A DNA stretch of 52,198 bases, from the NCBI GenBank assembly GCA_902763865.1, contig CACWTR010000013.1:1-52198 (forward strand), in the 5' to 3' direction. The stretch is from an uncultured Bacteroidales bacterium (GTDB lineage: Bacteria > Bacteroidota > Bacteroidia > Bacteroidales > Bacteroidaceae). Shown piece after piece: positions 24,795 to 32,206 of the stretch. The position numbers and the translations under genes are program-made. The number at the start of each line of letters is the position of its first letter. Within the stretch, counting starts at the first letter, position 1. Below the pieces are notes generated by a model, which was given only the letters and a program-made list of their open reading frames with translations, ran no database searches and had not been told where the DNA came from.

Positions 24795-25100
24795 ATGCCT
24801 GACATCTATAGATATTTTGGATTTGTGTTCTTCTTTCACTCCAATGAACATGACCCCATACATGTTCATGTACAACACGACCATAAAGAGTCTGTGTTTG
24901 ACATTATCATGGAGGATGGCAAGGTCAAAGAAGTCACCATGCGGGAGAAGAAAGGAGTTCCACCTCTTACTTCAAAAGATCAGCACGTGGCAGAACAGTT
25001 CGTAAGACAGTATGCTAACAACATCATAGACAAGTGGACCAATTACTTCATAAAGAAGAAGAGAGTTGTTTGCACTACAATAAAAAAGAGATTGAAATGA
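24795..25100 (+). CDS. DUF4160 family protein, copy 2
   Basis: Canonical DUF4160 protein of 101 residues. It begins MPDIYRYFGFVFFFHSNEHD, and the hallmark NEHDPIHVHV is complete, followed by an acidic strand (DIIMEDGKVKEV) and a long C-terminal helix. The basic tail (KKKRVVCTTIKKRLK) is unusual. Its stop overlaps the start of the DUF2442 gene in an ATGA, so translation of the two is coupled. AT-rich compared with pckA next door, suggesting recent arrival. Little sequence similarity to copy 1 beyond the His motif. Confidence 0.88.
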   Translation: MPDIYRYFGFVFFFHSNEHDPIHVHVQHDHKESVFDIIMEDGKVKEVTMREKKGVPPLTSKDQHVAEQFVRQYANNIIDKWTNYFIKKKRVVCTTIKKRLK

Positions 25101-25354
25101 AATACCTGAGAATAGAGAAAGCCGATTACATGGGGAAGCTTACGGTAATGCTAACCTTTAACGATGGAGCAGTAGTAACCATCAACTTCGGTTCGTGGAT
25201 TGCGGCAAACCCTCATCCTCAGTACAATCGCTACCTTGACGAGAAGAAGTTCAAGAAGTTTTATATCGACGACATGGGCAACATTGCCTGGGGCAAAAAC
25301 CGCGACCTGTACTTCCCTATCGACGAGCTCCATAATGGAAGCTTCGCAACATAA
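25097..25354 (+). CDS. DUF2442 family protein, copy 2
   Basis: 85-residue partner of the DUF4160 protein. The start at 25097 is chosen because the ATG overlaps the upstream TGA (ATGA) and gives MKYLRIEKADYMGKLTVMLT, the usual DUF2442 N-terminus; a longer frame upstream only overlaps the neighbour. The central FNDGAVVTINFGSW and the closing NIAWGKNRDLYFPIDEL fit the family. Probable second half of a two-gene module. Confidence 0.82.
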   Translation: MKYLRIEKADYMGKLTVMLTFNDGAVVTINFGSWIAANPHPQYNRYLDEKKFKKFYIDDMGNIAWGKNRDLYFPIDELHNGSFAT

Positions 25355-25399
25355 CAAGCAAGACAGAAAGAAATATGACATAGACAACAAAACACAACC

Positions 25400-25578
25400 A
25401 GTGCTCCCAAAGCGGAGCATGACATTTTATTTGCTCAAATTCCCACTCGAACTAGCACCTCGGCAAGGAGTTTATACGAGCATAATCTACATGTGTTTGA
25501 AGTACGCACCAAGAGTGTACTTCACCATAACATGTAGAGGCTGTGCTAGGCCTGAGTGGGATATGGCAGGAGCGCACT
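25400..25578. ncRNA. Candidate structured RNA or long imperfect inverted repeat
   Basis: Nested arms pair in order: CCCACTC (25442-25448) with GAGTGGG (25554-25560); CTAGCAC (25452-25458) with GTGCTAG (25543-25549); CTACATGT (25487-25494) with ACATGTAG (25530-25537); TGAAGTAC (25498-25505) with GTACTTCA (25517-25524), closing an 11-nt loop. A weaker outer stem (AGTG/GCTCC at 25400-25407 with GGAGC/CACT at 25569-25578) extends it. About 30 exact base pairs in the core. It lies between the DUF2442 gene and a secreted-protein gene, so it could be a leader RNA, an independent RNA, or a small mobile hairpin element. Confidence 0.5.
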
Positions 25579-25656
25579 CTTTTCATATCCGAAAGAAAGT
25601 GCTAACTTGTTAAAAGGGAAAAAGGAATGTTAGTACTAACTTTAAAAGCAAATAAA

Positions 25657-26361
25657 ATGAAAAATTTATTAGTTCTTTTGTTACTCCTGTGCTCGATAGG
25701 CGTTACGGCACAGGACGTGATTGTGAAGAAAGACGGCAAGACCGAAGTCTGCCGCGTGGAGAAGGTCAGCGACACGGATGTCACCTACAAGAAGTGGAGT
25801 GACCTTAAAGGACCAAGTTATATCATGGATATTTCCCTTGTCGCGTCAATTAACTATGAGAACGGGGAGAAGAAAACCTTCGGTGAGAGAATCGAGGTGG
25901 AAGATTCTGGTGAAGGAAAACCATCTATGAGCGATGCGGAGCTGCTTGAAATGGATAAAAAACTACATCCAACTATGCCTTTTGTAATATCAATAAATGA
26001 GAAAGAATTGATGTACAAAAAAGTGAAGCGGCTTAAGACATGGGGATGGATAGGAGGTGGTGTTTTGGTAACAGGAGGAGTTATATTAGTTGCGGGAAAT
26101 ATCAAAAGATTCATTTATGGTGATGGGGCATTGGTAGCTGGAATAGGAGCTATAGGCGCAGGTGTAGGCCTCACAACCACCTGCCTTGTCATCGCCCACA
26201 AGCAAAAGAAGAAGCTTGATGCTGTCCTTGGCACTTCCTCCATCTACCGCTACGACATTCCTTTCTCCAACGGCTCGCAGCTTTCTGTCGGTGCCGATAT
26301 GCTTCACGACCGCATCATGGACAAGCGCACCATAGGCCTCGGACTGAGCTATAATTTCTAA
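25657..26361 (+). CDS. Secreted/membrane protein of unknown function
   Basis: Not recognised. 234 residues from the ATG at 25657, which starts a Sec signal (MKNLLVLLLLLCSIGVTAQ); an ATG 30 bp upstream would add a polar tail. The segment DVIVKKDGKTEVCRVEKVSDTDVTYKK is a beta-rich pattern common in small Bacteroidales envelope proteins. Two hydrophobic stretches follow at about 140-180 (GWIGGGVLVTGGVILVAG and LVAGIGAIGAGVGLTTTCLV). The C-terminal phrase ends GLGLSYNF, which resembles a terminal outer-membrane beta strand. Followed 19 bp later by a lipoprotein gene, so probably an operon. Confidence 0.7.
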   Translation: MKNLLVLLLLLCSIGVTAQDVIVKKDGKTEVCRVEKVSDTDVTYKKWSDLKGPSYIMDISLVASINYENGEKKTFGERIEVEDSGEGKPSMSDAELLEMDKKLHPTMPFVISINEKELMYKKVKRLKTWGWIGGGVLVTGGVILVAGNIKRFIYGDGALVAGIGAIGAGVGLTTTCLVIAHKQKKKLDAVLGTSSIYRYDIPFSNGSQLSVGADMLHDRIMDKRTIGLGLSYNF

Positions 26362-26380
26362 CTCCATAAACCGCAACAAT

Positions 26381-26815
26381 ATGAAACACACATTATATAT
26401 AATGGCTCTCACAGCCGTCACTTCCCTTTTGCTCTCCTCGTGCAGTATCTATCACACTGGGACATACACGCCACCCAGTTACCCAAGCGTAGCGACTACT
26501 GGCACCCTTGGTGGCAGGACAAGCGTAACAATCCGGAATGGGCATGAAAGTAATAACGATTATGACCTTGTACCTGTGGGCGACATCATCACCTATACCA
26601 TTGATAGCGGAACGAAGGAAGGCAGGCAAAAGCTACAAGGTCTTACTCTTGAAGAAGCCCAAAAGCTTGTTGAAACTCTTGCTTTGCGCAAATACAAATG
26701 CAACACTTTCGTTGGGGATACTCACGTCACCTATTTGTTGAGCGAGGATGGTAAGCGAATCCTTAGCATCACTATTGACGGGCAACCGGGCAAATACAAG
26801 ATGATGAGCAAATAA
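26381..26815 (+). CDS. Small lipoprotein of unknown function
   Basis: 144 residues with a lipoprotein signal (MKHTLYIMALTAVTSLLLSSC), so anchored in the membrane by the Cys. The mature part starts with a Tyr/Pro/Thr-rich linker (YHTGTYTPPSYPS) and then a small domain with DLVPVGDIITYTIDSG and ILSITIDGQPGKY. I do not recognise the family. Second gene after the unknown secreted protein; it converges on rsmD. Confidence 0.7.
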   Translation: MKHTLYIMALTAVTSLLLSSCSIYHTGTYTPPSYPSVATTGTLGGRTSVTIRNGHESNNDYDLVPVGDIITYTIDSGTKEGRQKLQGLTLEEAQKLVETLALRKYKCNTFVGDTHVTYLLSEDGKRILSITIDGQPGKYKMMSK

Positions 26816-26897
26816 TATGACCAGAAAACGCGTCAGGAGATAGACCTCAACATCCGACGTTAGATGGAAGCAGAAGTTCTGCCTGCAGATGAGGTTT

Positions 26898-27431
26898 TTA
26901 CTGGAAGAAGGAGAAGTTGACGCTGCCGTAGGCGCGATGCTCCACGAAGCGGGGATGCTGGGAGAAGTCGTTTGACTTGCCGTGCTCGAGGACGAAGAGA
27001 CCGTCTTCCTTTAGCAGCCCTCGCGAGAGGATGATGTCGGGCAGTTCAGGAATTTGCGGCAGGACGTAAGGCGGGTCGGCAAAGATGAAGTCGAACTGCT
27101 CGCGGCATTTAGCCACGAACTGGAAGACGTCGGCACGCACAGGCAATGCCGTCGTGTCGCCAAGCTTGTCAAGGAACTGCTTGATGAGACGATGGTGACG
27201 CTGGTCAAGCTCCACGCTGATGACACGTCCGCAGCCACGGCTCACAAGCTCCAGCGTAATACTTCCCGTGCCGGAGAAAAGGTCGAGAGCCGCCGGTGCC
27301 TCGCTGAAGTCGATGTAAGCCTGCAGGACATTAAAGAGGTTCTCCTTGGCAAAGTCCGTCGTGGGACGTGCCGAGAAGCTGCGCGGCACCTCGAAGTGCC
27401 TGCCCTTGTATTTGCCGGTAATGATTCGCAT
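26898..27431 (-). CDS. rsmD: 16S rRNA (guanine966-N2)-methyltransferase
   Basis: Methylates G966 of 16S rRNA in the small subunit. 177 residues. Opens MRIITGKYKGRHFEVP with the RPTTDFAKENLFNVL substrate loop, then the SAM-binding DLFSGTGSITLE and the catalytic DPPY motif. Last gene of a minus-strand run with DUF3822 and a membrane-anchored protein; rsmD next to DUF3822 is a common arrangement in Bacteroidales. Confidence 0.95.
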   Translation of the reverse strand: MRIITGKYKGRHFEVPRSFSARPTTDFAKENLFNVLQAYIDFSEAPAALDLFSGTGSITLELVSRGCGRVISVELDQRHHRLIKQFLDKLGDTTALPVRADVFQFVAKCREQFDFIFADPPYVLPQIPELPDIILSRGLLKEDGLFVLEHGKSNDFSQHPRFVEHRAYGSVNFSFFQ

Positions 27432-27433
27432 AG

Positions 27434-27467
27434 GCCCCTCTCTAACTCCCCCACTAAAGGGAGAGGA
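27434..27467. repeat. GC-rich palindromic element between DUF3822 and rsmD
   Basis: GCCCCTCTCTAACTCCCCCA followed by CTAAAGGGAGAGG; CCTCTC can pair with GAGAGG, or CTCCC with GGGAG. Same type as the elements inside the DEAD-box and LRR genes, here in the 42-bp gap of an operon. Confidence 0.7.
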
Positions 27468-27473
27468 ACAAAA

Positions 27474-28211
27474 TCATTCAACGTTAAGTATATATTCCGA
27501 TATGGTCTTTAGCAGCTCCCCCGATGCACCTTCCAGGTGACAGACATCGTGCTCGGGCCGCAGATTGAGAGCCTTCCAGATGCCAAGCAAGAGGAATGTG
27601 CGGTCGCTGTCGTTGTCCGCCGTCTGCGAACAGGCATACTGCAGCTTGTTGCGATGGAACACGGCAATGAAGAAACGCTTCTCCCCGAAACAGGTGTATG
27701 CATGTCGCAGCCCGGCATCGGCTGGGGCGGGACGCTTCTCCTGCTCCGATGCGAAACGCTCCAACAGTCTGGCATCGTCGCAGCTCACCTTCACGTCGGG
27801 ATAGAACTCCTGTACTGTGCGCAGAATGTCCTGGTCGAGGCAGAAGACCATGACCGCCTCGACAGGCGACAGTATCTGGTACTGCATGTCGGAGACGCTG
27901 ACCGGCTGTCCGGGGAAGCAGAGACGGTAGAAGGCCAGCATGTCGCCCTTGCTGAAATGCTCAAGGGGGACGATGGTTGCCGGCGTATCAGCCACGAGCT
28001 CCACGCCCTGGAAGTGATAGTCCATCAGGTAAGGCTTCTGCAAAGCTTTCCGCAGAACATCGTCCGATGCCATCCCTTCCTGTACGGGAAAATGGTCGGC
28101 CTGCACAGTCGAACCGTCGAGAGTGCTGCTTACAGAAAAAGAAAATCCATCCGCACCGAAGCGGATGGATAGTCTATAGCCGGTGAGAGTATTACTCCCA
28201 GTTGCCAGCAT
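27474..28211 (-). CDS. DUF3822 family protein
   Basis: 245 residues from the ATG at 28211 (MLATGSNTLTGYRLSIRFGA); an upstream ATG at 28241 is possible but deeper in the neighbour. Central features are an ASKHA-like pattern: strands such as YRLSIRFGADGFSFSV, a middle EAVMVFCLDQD region and RHAYTCFGEKRFFIAVFH. The family is found almost only in Bacteroidota and next to rsmD; its role is unknown. It overlaps the end of the upstream gene by about 20 bp. Confidence 0.8.
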   Translation of the reverse strand: MLATGSNTLTGYRLSIRFGADGFSFSVSSTLDGSTVQADHFPVQEGMASDDVLRKALQKPYLMDYHFQGVELVADTPATIVPLEHFSKGDMLAFYRLCFPGQPVSVSDMQYQILSPVEAVMVFCLDQDILRTVQEFYPDVKVSCDDARLLERFASEQEKRPAPADAGLRHAYTCFGEKRFFIAVFHRNKLQYACSQTADNDSDRTFLLLGIWKALNLRPEHDVCHLEGASGELLKTISEYILNVE

Positions 28212-28881
28212 TGTTGTTCCAGTTGTTACCCGCATCGCCAATCTTCAAGCCGGGATAGGCACCCTTGGCATTGGCTTCTTCGCTGCGGTTGTAGATGAGT
28301 CGTTTTCCGGCCTTGCCCATGCCCTTGAGGAAGCTGCTGTCGGGAGCATTGCACTCCATCACCTGAATGATAGTGCCCGAGCGAGTCGTGTTGGGACAGG
28401 CGATGAGCTCGAAGGTGTCGCCCTGAGAGAAGGGGATGTAGCGCAACGAGTCGGCTGCGAAACCATCATAGGCATAGAGGGAGTCCTGCAGGGAAACCCA
28501 AATGGTGTCGCGACGGAAGCTCTGCAGTCCGTTGGCTGCAATGGCTGCCTGGTCGCCGCTGTTGACGATGGCAGCTGCCTTTGCTTCGGTCAGGCCCTGG
28601 TTCATCTGCTCCTCGGTGAGCAGACCTTGCTTCATGACGACGGGCAGCTTGCCGTTCTTGACAAAGTCAATCAGTACGGACCAGTCTGCACAATATACGC
28701 CGTCGTGTTGAGCCTTGTAAGCTTCTTCCGCGCTGCGTATCTCCATCAGGCGAGCCTTAACTACGTTCTCTCTGGCTGCGACTGTTGCGTCGAAGTCTTC
28801 GGTATCGCGAATGCTACGCCAGCAAATGAAGAGTAAACCGACGGCACAGATACCTAAAATAACATTTATTACCTTTTTCAT
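28192..28881 (-). CDS. Membrane-anchored protein of unknown function, pseudopilin-like N-terminus
   Basis: 229 residues. One N-terminal membrane helix (MKKVINVILGICAVGLLFIC) leads into a long helix (RENVVKARLMEIRSAEEAYK) and then QHDGVYCADWSVLIDFVKNG, which recalls the early part of type IV pilin-like proteins, although no prepilin peptidase site is evident. The C-terminus is Asn-rich (GNNWNNNAGNWE). First gene of the run with DUF3822 and rsmD. A -7-like box TACTTTTG is at 28918-28925. Function unknown. Confidence 0.7.
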   Translation of the reverse strand: MKKVINVILGICAVGLLFICWRSIRDTEDFDATVAARENVVKARLMEIRSAEEAYKAQHDGVYCADWSVLIDFVKNGKLPVVMKQGLLTEEQMNQGLTEAKAAAIVNSGDQAAIAANGLQSFRRDTIWVSLQDSLYAYDGFAADSLRYIPFSQGDTFELIACPNTTRSGTIIQVMECNAPDSSFLKGMGKAGKRLIYNRSEEANAKGAYPGLKIGDAGNNWNNNAGNWE

Positions 28882-28917
28882 GACGTTATATGTGATTTAT
28901 TTTGTAATTTCGCATCG

Positions 28918-28925
28918 CAAAAGTA
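28918..28925 (-). promoter_or_regulatory. -7 box of the 28881-26898 operon
   Basis: TACTTTTG on the minus strand, 36 bases before the ATG at 28881. A TTTG (28949-28952) is 23 bp upstream, a little far. Confidence 0.45.
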
Positions 28926-28974
28926 AAAAGAATTATTCACATTTCCGACAAAAGGGGCTTTTTTTTATTAAAGA

Positions 28975-30489
28975 ATGACGATAACTGAAGATTTAGGGGC
29001 TCTTATTGGGGAGAACTTCGCCCATAATCCGACAAAAGAGCAGGAAAAAGCCATCTCCATGCTCAGTGACTTCCTGCTGTCGCGGGAACGCGACTCAGTT
29101 TTCCTGCTCAAGGGGTATGCCGGCACCGGAAAGACGTCGTTGCTGGCTGCCCTGGTGCACACTTTGCAGATGCTTCAGCAGCGTTTCATGTTGCTGGCAC
29201 CGACGGGACGCGCCGCGAAGGTGCTCTCCTCCTATGCAGGGGCGCCGGCCTACACGATTCACCGCAAGATATATCGGCAGAAGTCCATCACCGACATAGA
29301 TGTGTTCCAAAACGACATCAACCTCAGGCAGGACACGCTCTTCATCGTTGACGAGGCTTCGATGATAGCCAACGATGCTCACGACCATACCATCTTCGGC
29401 ACGGGACGGCTGCTGGATGACCTCATGCACTACGTCTATTCCTGCGAGGGGTGTCGGCTCATCCTTGTGGGCGACACGGCGCAGCTGCCGCCTGTGGGCG
29501 AGGAAGAAAGTCCTGCCTTGAACCGCACAATGCTGGAGGGCTACGGCATGGAGGTGACGGAACTATGTCTGACTCAGGTAGTCAGGCAGCTTGAAGAATC
29601 CGGCATCCTGTGGAACGCCACGATGCTGCGCCGCCTCATACAGGACGGTGCCGTGTATGAATTCCCGAAGCTCAGGGGCAAGAGTTTCCCGGATGTGCGC
29701 GTGCTTCCCGGCGACGAACTCATCGACGCGCTCAGCGACAGCTACCGCAAGTACGGCACAGACGGCACCATCGTGGTGACACGCAGCAACAAACGCGCCA
29801 ACATCTTTAATAATGGTATTCGCACGCGTATTCTCGACCAGGAAGAGGAGCTGTCCTGCGGCGACCTCATCATGGTGGCGAAGAACAATTACTACTGGGT
29901 GGACAAAGAAATGGAGCAAGGGGCAAGGGGCAGGGGGCAAGAGAATTCCATAGAAGAGCAAGGAAACAGCAATCCTCTTGCTCCCTGCCCCCTGCCCCCT
30001 GCCCCCTTGTCCTTCATTGCCAACGGCGATGTGGCTGTCGTGCGGCGGCTTCGCAACGAGCGCAGCTTCTATGGGTTCCGCTTTGCTGACGCCACCCTTC
30101 GGTTCACGGACTACGACAACAGGGAGCTGGACGCTACGGTGCTGCTTGACACGCTCCAGAGCGAGGCTCCCGCACTGACGCGCCAACAGCAGGAGATGCT
30201 CTTCAACGGTGTATGGGACGACTATCCCGAGCTGACGAACAAACGCGACCGCATGAAGCGCCTCAGGCAGGACCCCTACTACAATGCCCTGCAGGTCAAG
30301 TATGCCTACGCCGTCACTTGCCACAAGGCACAGGGCGGACAGTGGCAGCACGTCTATATCGACCAGGGCTACATCACCGAGGAGATGCTCTCGCCCGACT
30401 ACTTCCGATGGCTCTACACGGCTATCACCCGTGCCACGGAGCAGGTCTATCTCGTGAACTGGCCGGACAGTGCCTTGGAGGATGCCTGA
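28975..30489 (+). CDS. SF1 helicase, RecD2/Dda-like, AAA ATPase
   Basis: 504-residue ATP-dependent DNA helicase lacking the long N-terminal domains of RecD2. Walker A KGYAGTGKTS (about 47-56), motif Ia APTGRAAKVL, Walker B VDEASM, motif III GDTAQLPPVG, and near the C-terminus the UvrD_C_2-type YAVTCHKAQGGQW and the motif VI YTAITRATEQVYLVN. Common in Bacteroidota. Residues about 313-345 (starting [10 protein letters not shown] and ending NPLAPCPLPPAP) are an in-frame heptamer element placed in the linker before the SH3-like insert (FIANGDVAVVRRL). Likely role in repair or conflict resolution. Confidence 0.92.
   Translation: MTITEDLGALIGENFAHNPTKEQEKAISMLSDFLLSRERDSVFLLKGYAGTGKTSLLAALVHTLQMLQQRFMLLAPTGRAAKVLSSYAGAPAYTIHRKIYRQKSITDIDVFQNDINLRQDTLFIVDEASMIANDAHDHTIFGTGRLLDDLMHYVYSCEGCRLILVGDTAQLPPVGEEESPALNRTMLEGYGMEVTELCLTQVVRQLEESGILWNATMLRRLIQDGAVYEFPKLRGKSFPDVRVLPGDELIDALSDSYRKYGTDGTIVVTRSNKRANIFNNGIRTRILDQEEELSCGDLIMVAKNNYYWVDKEMEQGARGRGQENSIEEQGNSNPLAPCPLPPAPLSFIANGDVAVVRRLRNERSFYGFRFADATLRFTDYDNRELDATVLLDTLQSEAPALTRQQQEMLFNGVWDDYPELTNKRDRMKRLRQDPYYNALQVKYAYAVTCHKAQGGQWQHVYIDQGYITEEMLSPDYFRWLYTAITRATEQVYLVNWPDSALEDA
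29912..30010. repeat. Palindromic heptamer element in the RecD2-like helicase gene
   Basis: Left arm GGAGCAA-GGGGCAA-GGGGCAG-GGGGCAA, a centre with GAGAATTCC and AACAGCAATCCTCTTGC, then right arm of CTCCCTG/CCCCCTG units, complementary to the left. The centre is shared with the alaS element, so the two copies have one origin. Confidence 0.85.
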
Positions 30490-30588
30490 GGCTGTCGCGT
30501 CCGCCTGCCAGCACCCCTATCCTGCCTTTCTCGTACTGATAAAGGGAAAAAAAAAGAGCCAAACGGTGCTAATTTACCTTTTATTTAC

Positions 30589-30596
30589 TACCTTTG
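30589..30596 (+). promoter_or_regulatory. -7 box of rfbDCB
   Basis: TACCTTTG, 29 bases before the ATG of rfbD at 30626. Confidence 0.6.
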
Positions 30597-30625
30597 TACC
30601 CGAAACACATAACAGAACACACCAC

Positions 30626-31516
30626 ATGAATATCCTTGTGACAGGAGCAAACGGGCAGTTGGGCAACGAGATGCGCATCGTGGCCCGTGGCTCGTCAGAC
30701 AATTTTATCTTCACAGATGTCAGTCAGCAGGAGGGTGTGGCGACCACCTATCTGGACATCACCGACCTGGAGGCCGTCCGCGCCTTTGTCAAGGAGCACA
30801 AGGTGGATGCCACCGTGAACTGTGCCGCCTGGACAAACGTCGATGCAGCCGAGGCTCCGGAGAACCGTGCGCTGGTTGAGAAGCTGAATGCCACGGCCCC
30901 CGAGAACCTGGCAAAGGCCATGAAGGAGGCTGGCGGCTGGCTGATACACATCTCTACCGACTACGTCTTCGGGGCCGAGCCCTACAACACTCCCTGCCGT
31001 CCCGACCAGAAGGGCACGCCCACCGGCGTCTATGGCGAGACGAAGAAGGAAGGAGAGGAGAGGATAAGGAAGACCCTCTCTCAGTTCATCATCATCCGCA
31101 CGGCATGGCTCTACAGCGAGTTCGGCAAGAACTTCTGCAAGACGATGCTGCAGCTCACGGCCACGAAGCCGCAACTGAAGGTTGTCTTCGACCAGTGCGG
31201 CACCCCCACCTATGCCCTCGACCTGGCCCGTGCCATTATGGTCATCCTCTCGAAGCCCGTCCAGGGCATCTACCACTTCTCCAACGAGGGAGTCTGCTCC
31301 TGGTACGACTTCACGCAGATGATAGCGCGTATCGCCGGACACACCGCTTGCGACATCAGACCCTGCTACTCATCGGAGTTCCCCAGCCCTGTCCGCCGTC
31401 CTGCCTACTCTGTGCTGGACAAGCGAAGCATCCGCGAGACCTTCGGCGTTGAAGTCCCCTACTGGGTCGATTCGCTGGAGAAGTGCATCGCCAACATCAA
31501 CGGAAAAAGGAGGTGA
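30626..31516 (+). CDS. rfbD: dTDP-4-dehydrorhamnose reductase
   Basis: Last step of dTDP-L-rhamnose synthesis, NAD(P)H-dependent. 296 residues from the ATG at 30626, which directly opens MNILVTGANGQLGNEMR; the frame further upstream is non-coding. SDR features: glycine loop GANGQLG, HISTDYVFG, and YGETKKEGEE with the catalytic Tyr and Lys. First gene of rfbD-rfbC-rfbB. No rfbA (the thymidylyltransferase) is in the window, so it must lie elsewhere. Confidence 0.96.
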   Translation: MNILVTGANGQLGNEMRIVARGSSDNFIFTDVSQQEGVATTYLDITDLEAVRAFVKEHKVDATVNCAAWTNVDAAEAPENRALVEKLNATAPENLAKAMKEAGGWLIHISTDYVFGAEPYNTPCRPDQKGTPTGVYGETKKEGEERIRKTLSQFIIIRTAWLYSEFGKNFCKTMLQLTATKPQLKVVFDQCGTPTYALDLARAIMVILSKPVQGIYHFSNEGVCSWYDFTQMIARIAGHTACDIRPCYSSEFPSPVRRPAYSVLDKRSIRETFGVEVPYWVDSLEKCIANINGKRR

Positions 31517-31607
31517 GAAGTTAGGGGTTAGAGGTTAGAGAAATACCTTTGGCCCCGAATTGCAAGCTACCAAATCAATCCTCTAACCCCTAACCTCTAC
31601 CCTAACC
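31517..31607. repeat. TTAGGGG/CCCCTAA inverted repeat between rfbD and rfbC
   Basis: GTTAGGGGTTAGAGG (31520-31534) pairs perfectly with CCTCTAACCCCTAAC (31580-31594); the right side continues with CTCTACCCTAACC, a degenerate repeat of the same phrase. It fills most of the 108-bp gap and ends 18 bases before rfbC. Confidence 0.85.
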
Positions 31608-31624
31608 ACAAAAAGAACAACTAC

Positions 31625-32191
31625 ATGCAAGTAATCAAGACCCCCATCGAGGGTTTGCTCATCATCGAGCCAAGAGTATTCCTGGACGCCCGCGGCTATT
31701 TCTTCGAGTCCTTCTCGCAAAGGGAGTTCGACGAGAAGGTCGGCCCCGTCCGCTTCGTGCAGGACAACGAGAGCATGTCCAGCTATGGCGTCATGCGCGG
31801 CCTGCACTTCCAGCGTCCGCCCTTCACCCAGAGCAAGCTGGTGCGCTGCGTGAAAGGTGCCGTGCTGGACGTGGCCGTCGATATCCGCAAGGGCTCTCCA
31901 ACCTACGGACAGCACGTGGCAGTGGAGCTGACGGAGGACAACCACCGGCAGTTCTTCATCTCCAAAGGTTTTGCCCACGGCTTCTCCGTGCTGAGCGAGA
32001 CAGCCGTCTTCCAGTACAAGTGCGACGAGTTCTATCATCCCGAAGCCGACGACGGCATCTCCATCCTGGACGAAAGCCTCGGCATCGACTGGCGCATCCC
32101 CACCGACAAAGCCATCCTCAGCGAGAAGGACACCAAGCATCTATTGCTCAAAGACTTTGAGACACCGTTCACCTTCAATGATAACATATAA
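31625..32191 (+). CDS. rfbC: dTDP-4-dehydrorhamnose 3,5-epimerase
   Basis: Cupin-fold epimerase, 188 residues, that makes dTDP-4-keto-L-rhamnose for rfbD. RVFLDARGYFFESF at the N-terminus, the catalytic His in RGLHFQ, and the VRCVKGAVLDVAVDIRKGSP and KGFAHGFSVLS segments are all intact. 15 bp before rfbB. Confidence 0.97.
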   Translation: MQVIKTPIEGLLIIEPRVFLDARGYFFESFSQREFDEKVGPVRFVQDNESMSSYGVMRGLHFQRPPFTQSKLVRCVKGAVLDVAVDIRKGSPTYGQHVAVELTEDNHRQFFISKGFAHGFSVLSETAVFQYKCDEFYHPEADDGISILDESLGIDWRIPTDKAILSEKDTKHLLLKDFETPFTFNDNI

Positions 32192-32206
32192 TAAATCCTA
32201 TAATAT

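Noticed and set aside
25442-25560. The nested hairpin as an integron attC site.
   Set aside because: The simple core-site sequences and the spacer bulges expected for attC are not seen, and no integrase or cassette array is nearby.
26820-26897. Possible palindrome array between the small lipoprotein gene and rsmD.
   Set aside because: GCAGAAGTTCTGC is a palindrome, but the others are not, and spacing is irregular. A weak terminator (CCTCA...TGAGGTTTTT) is all that can be suggested.
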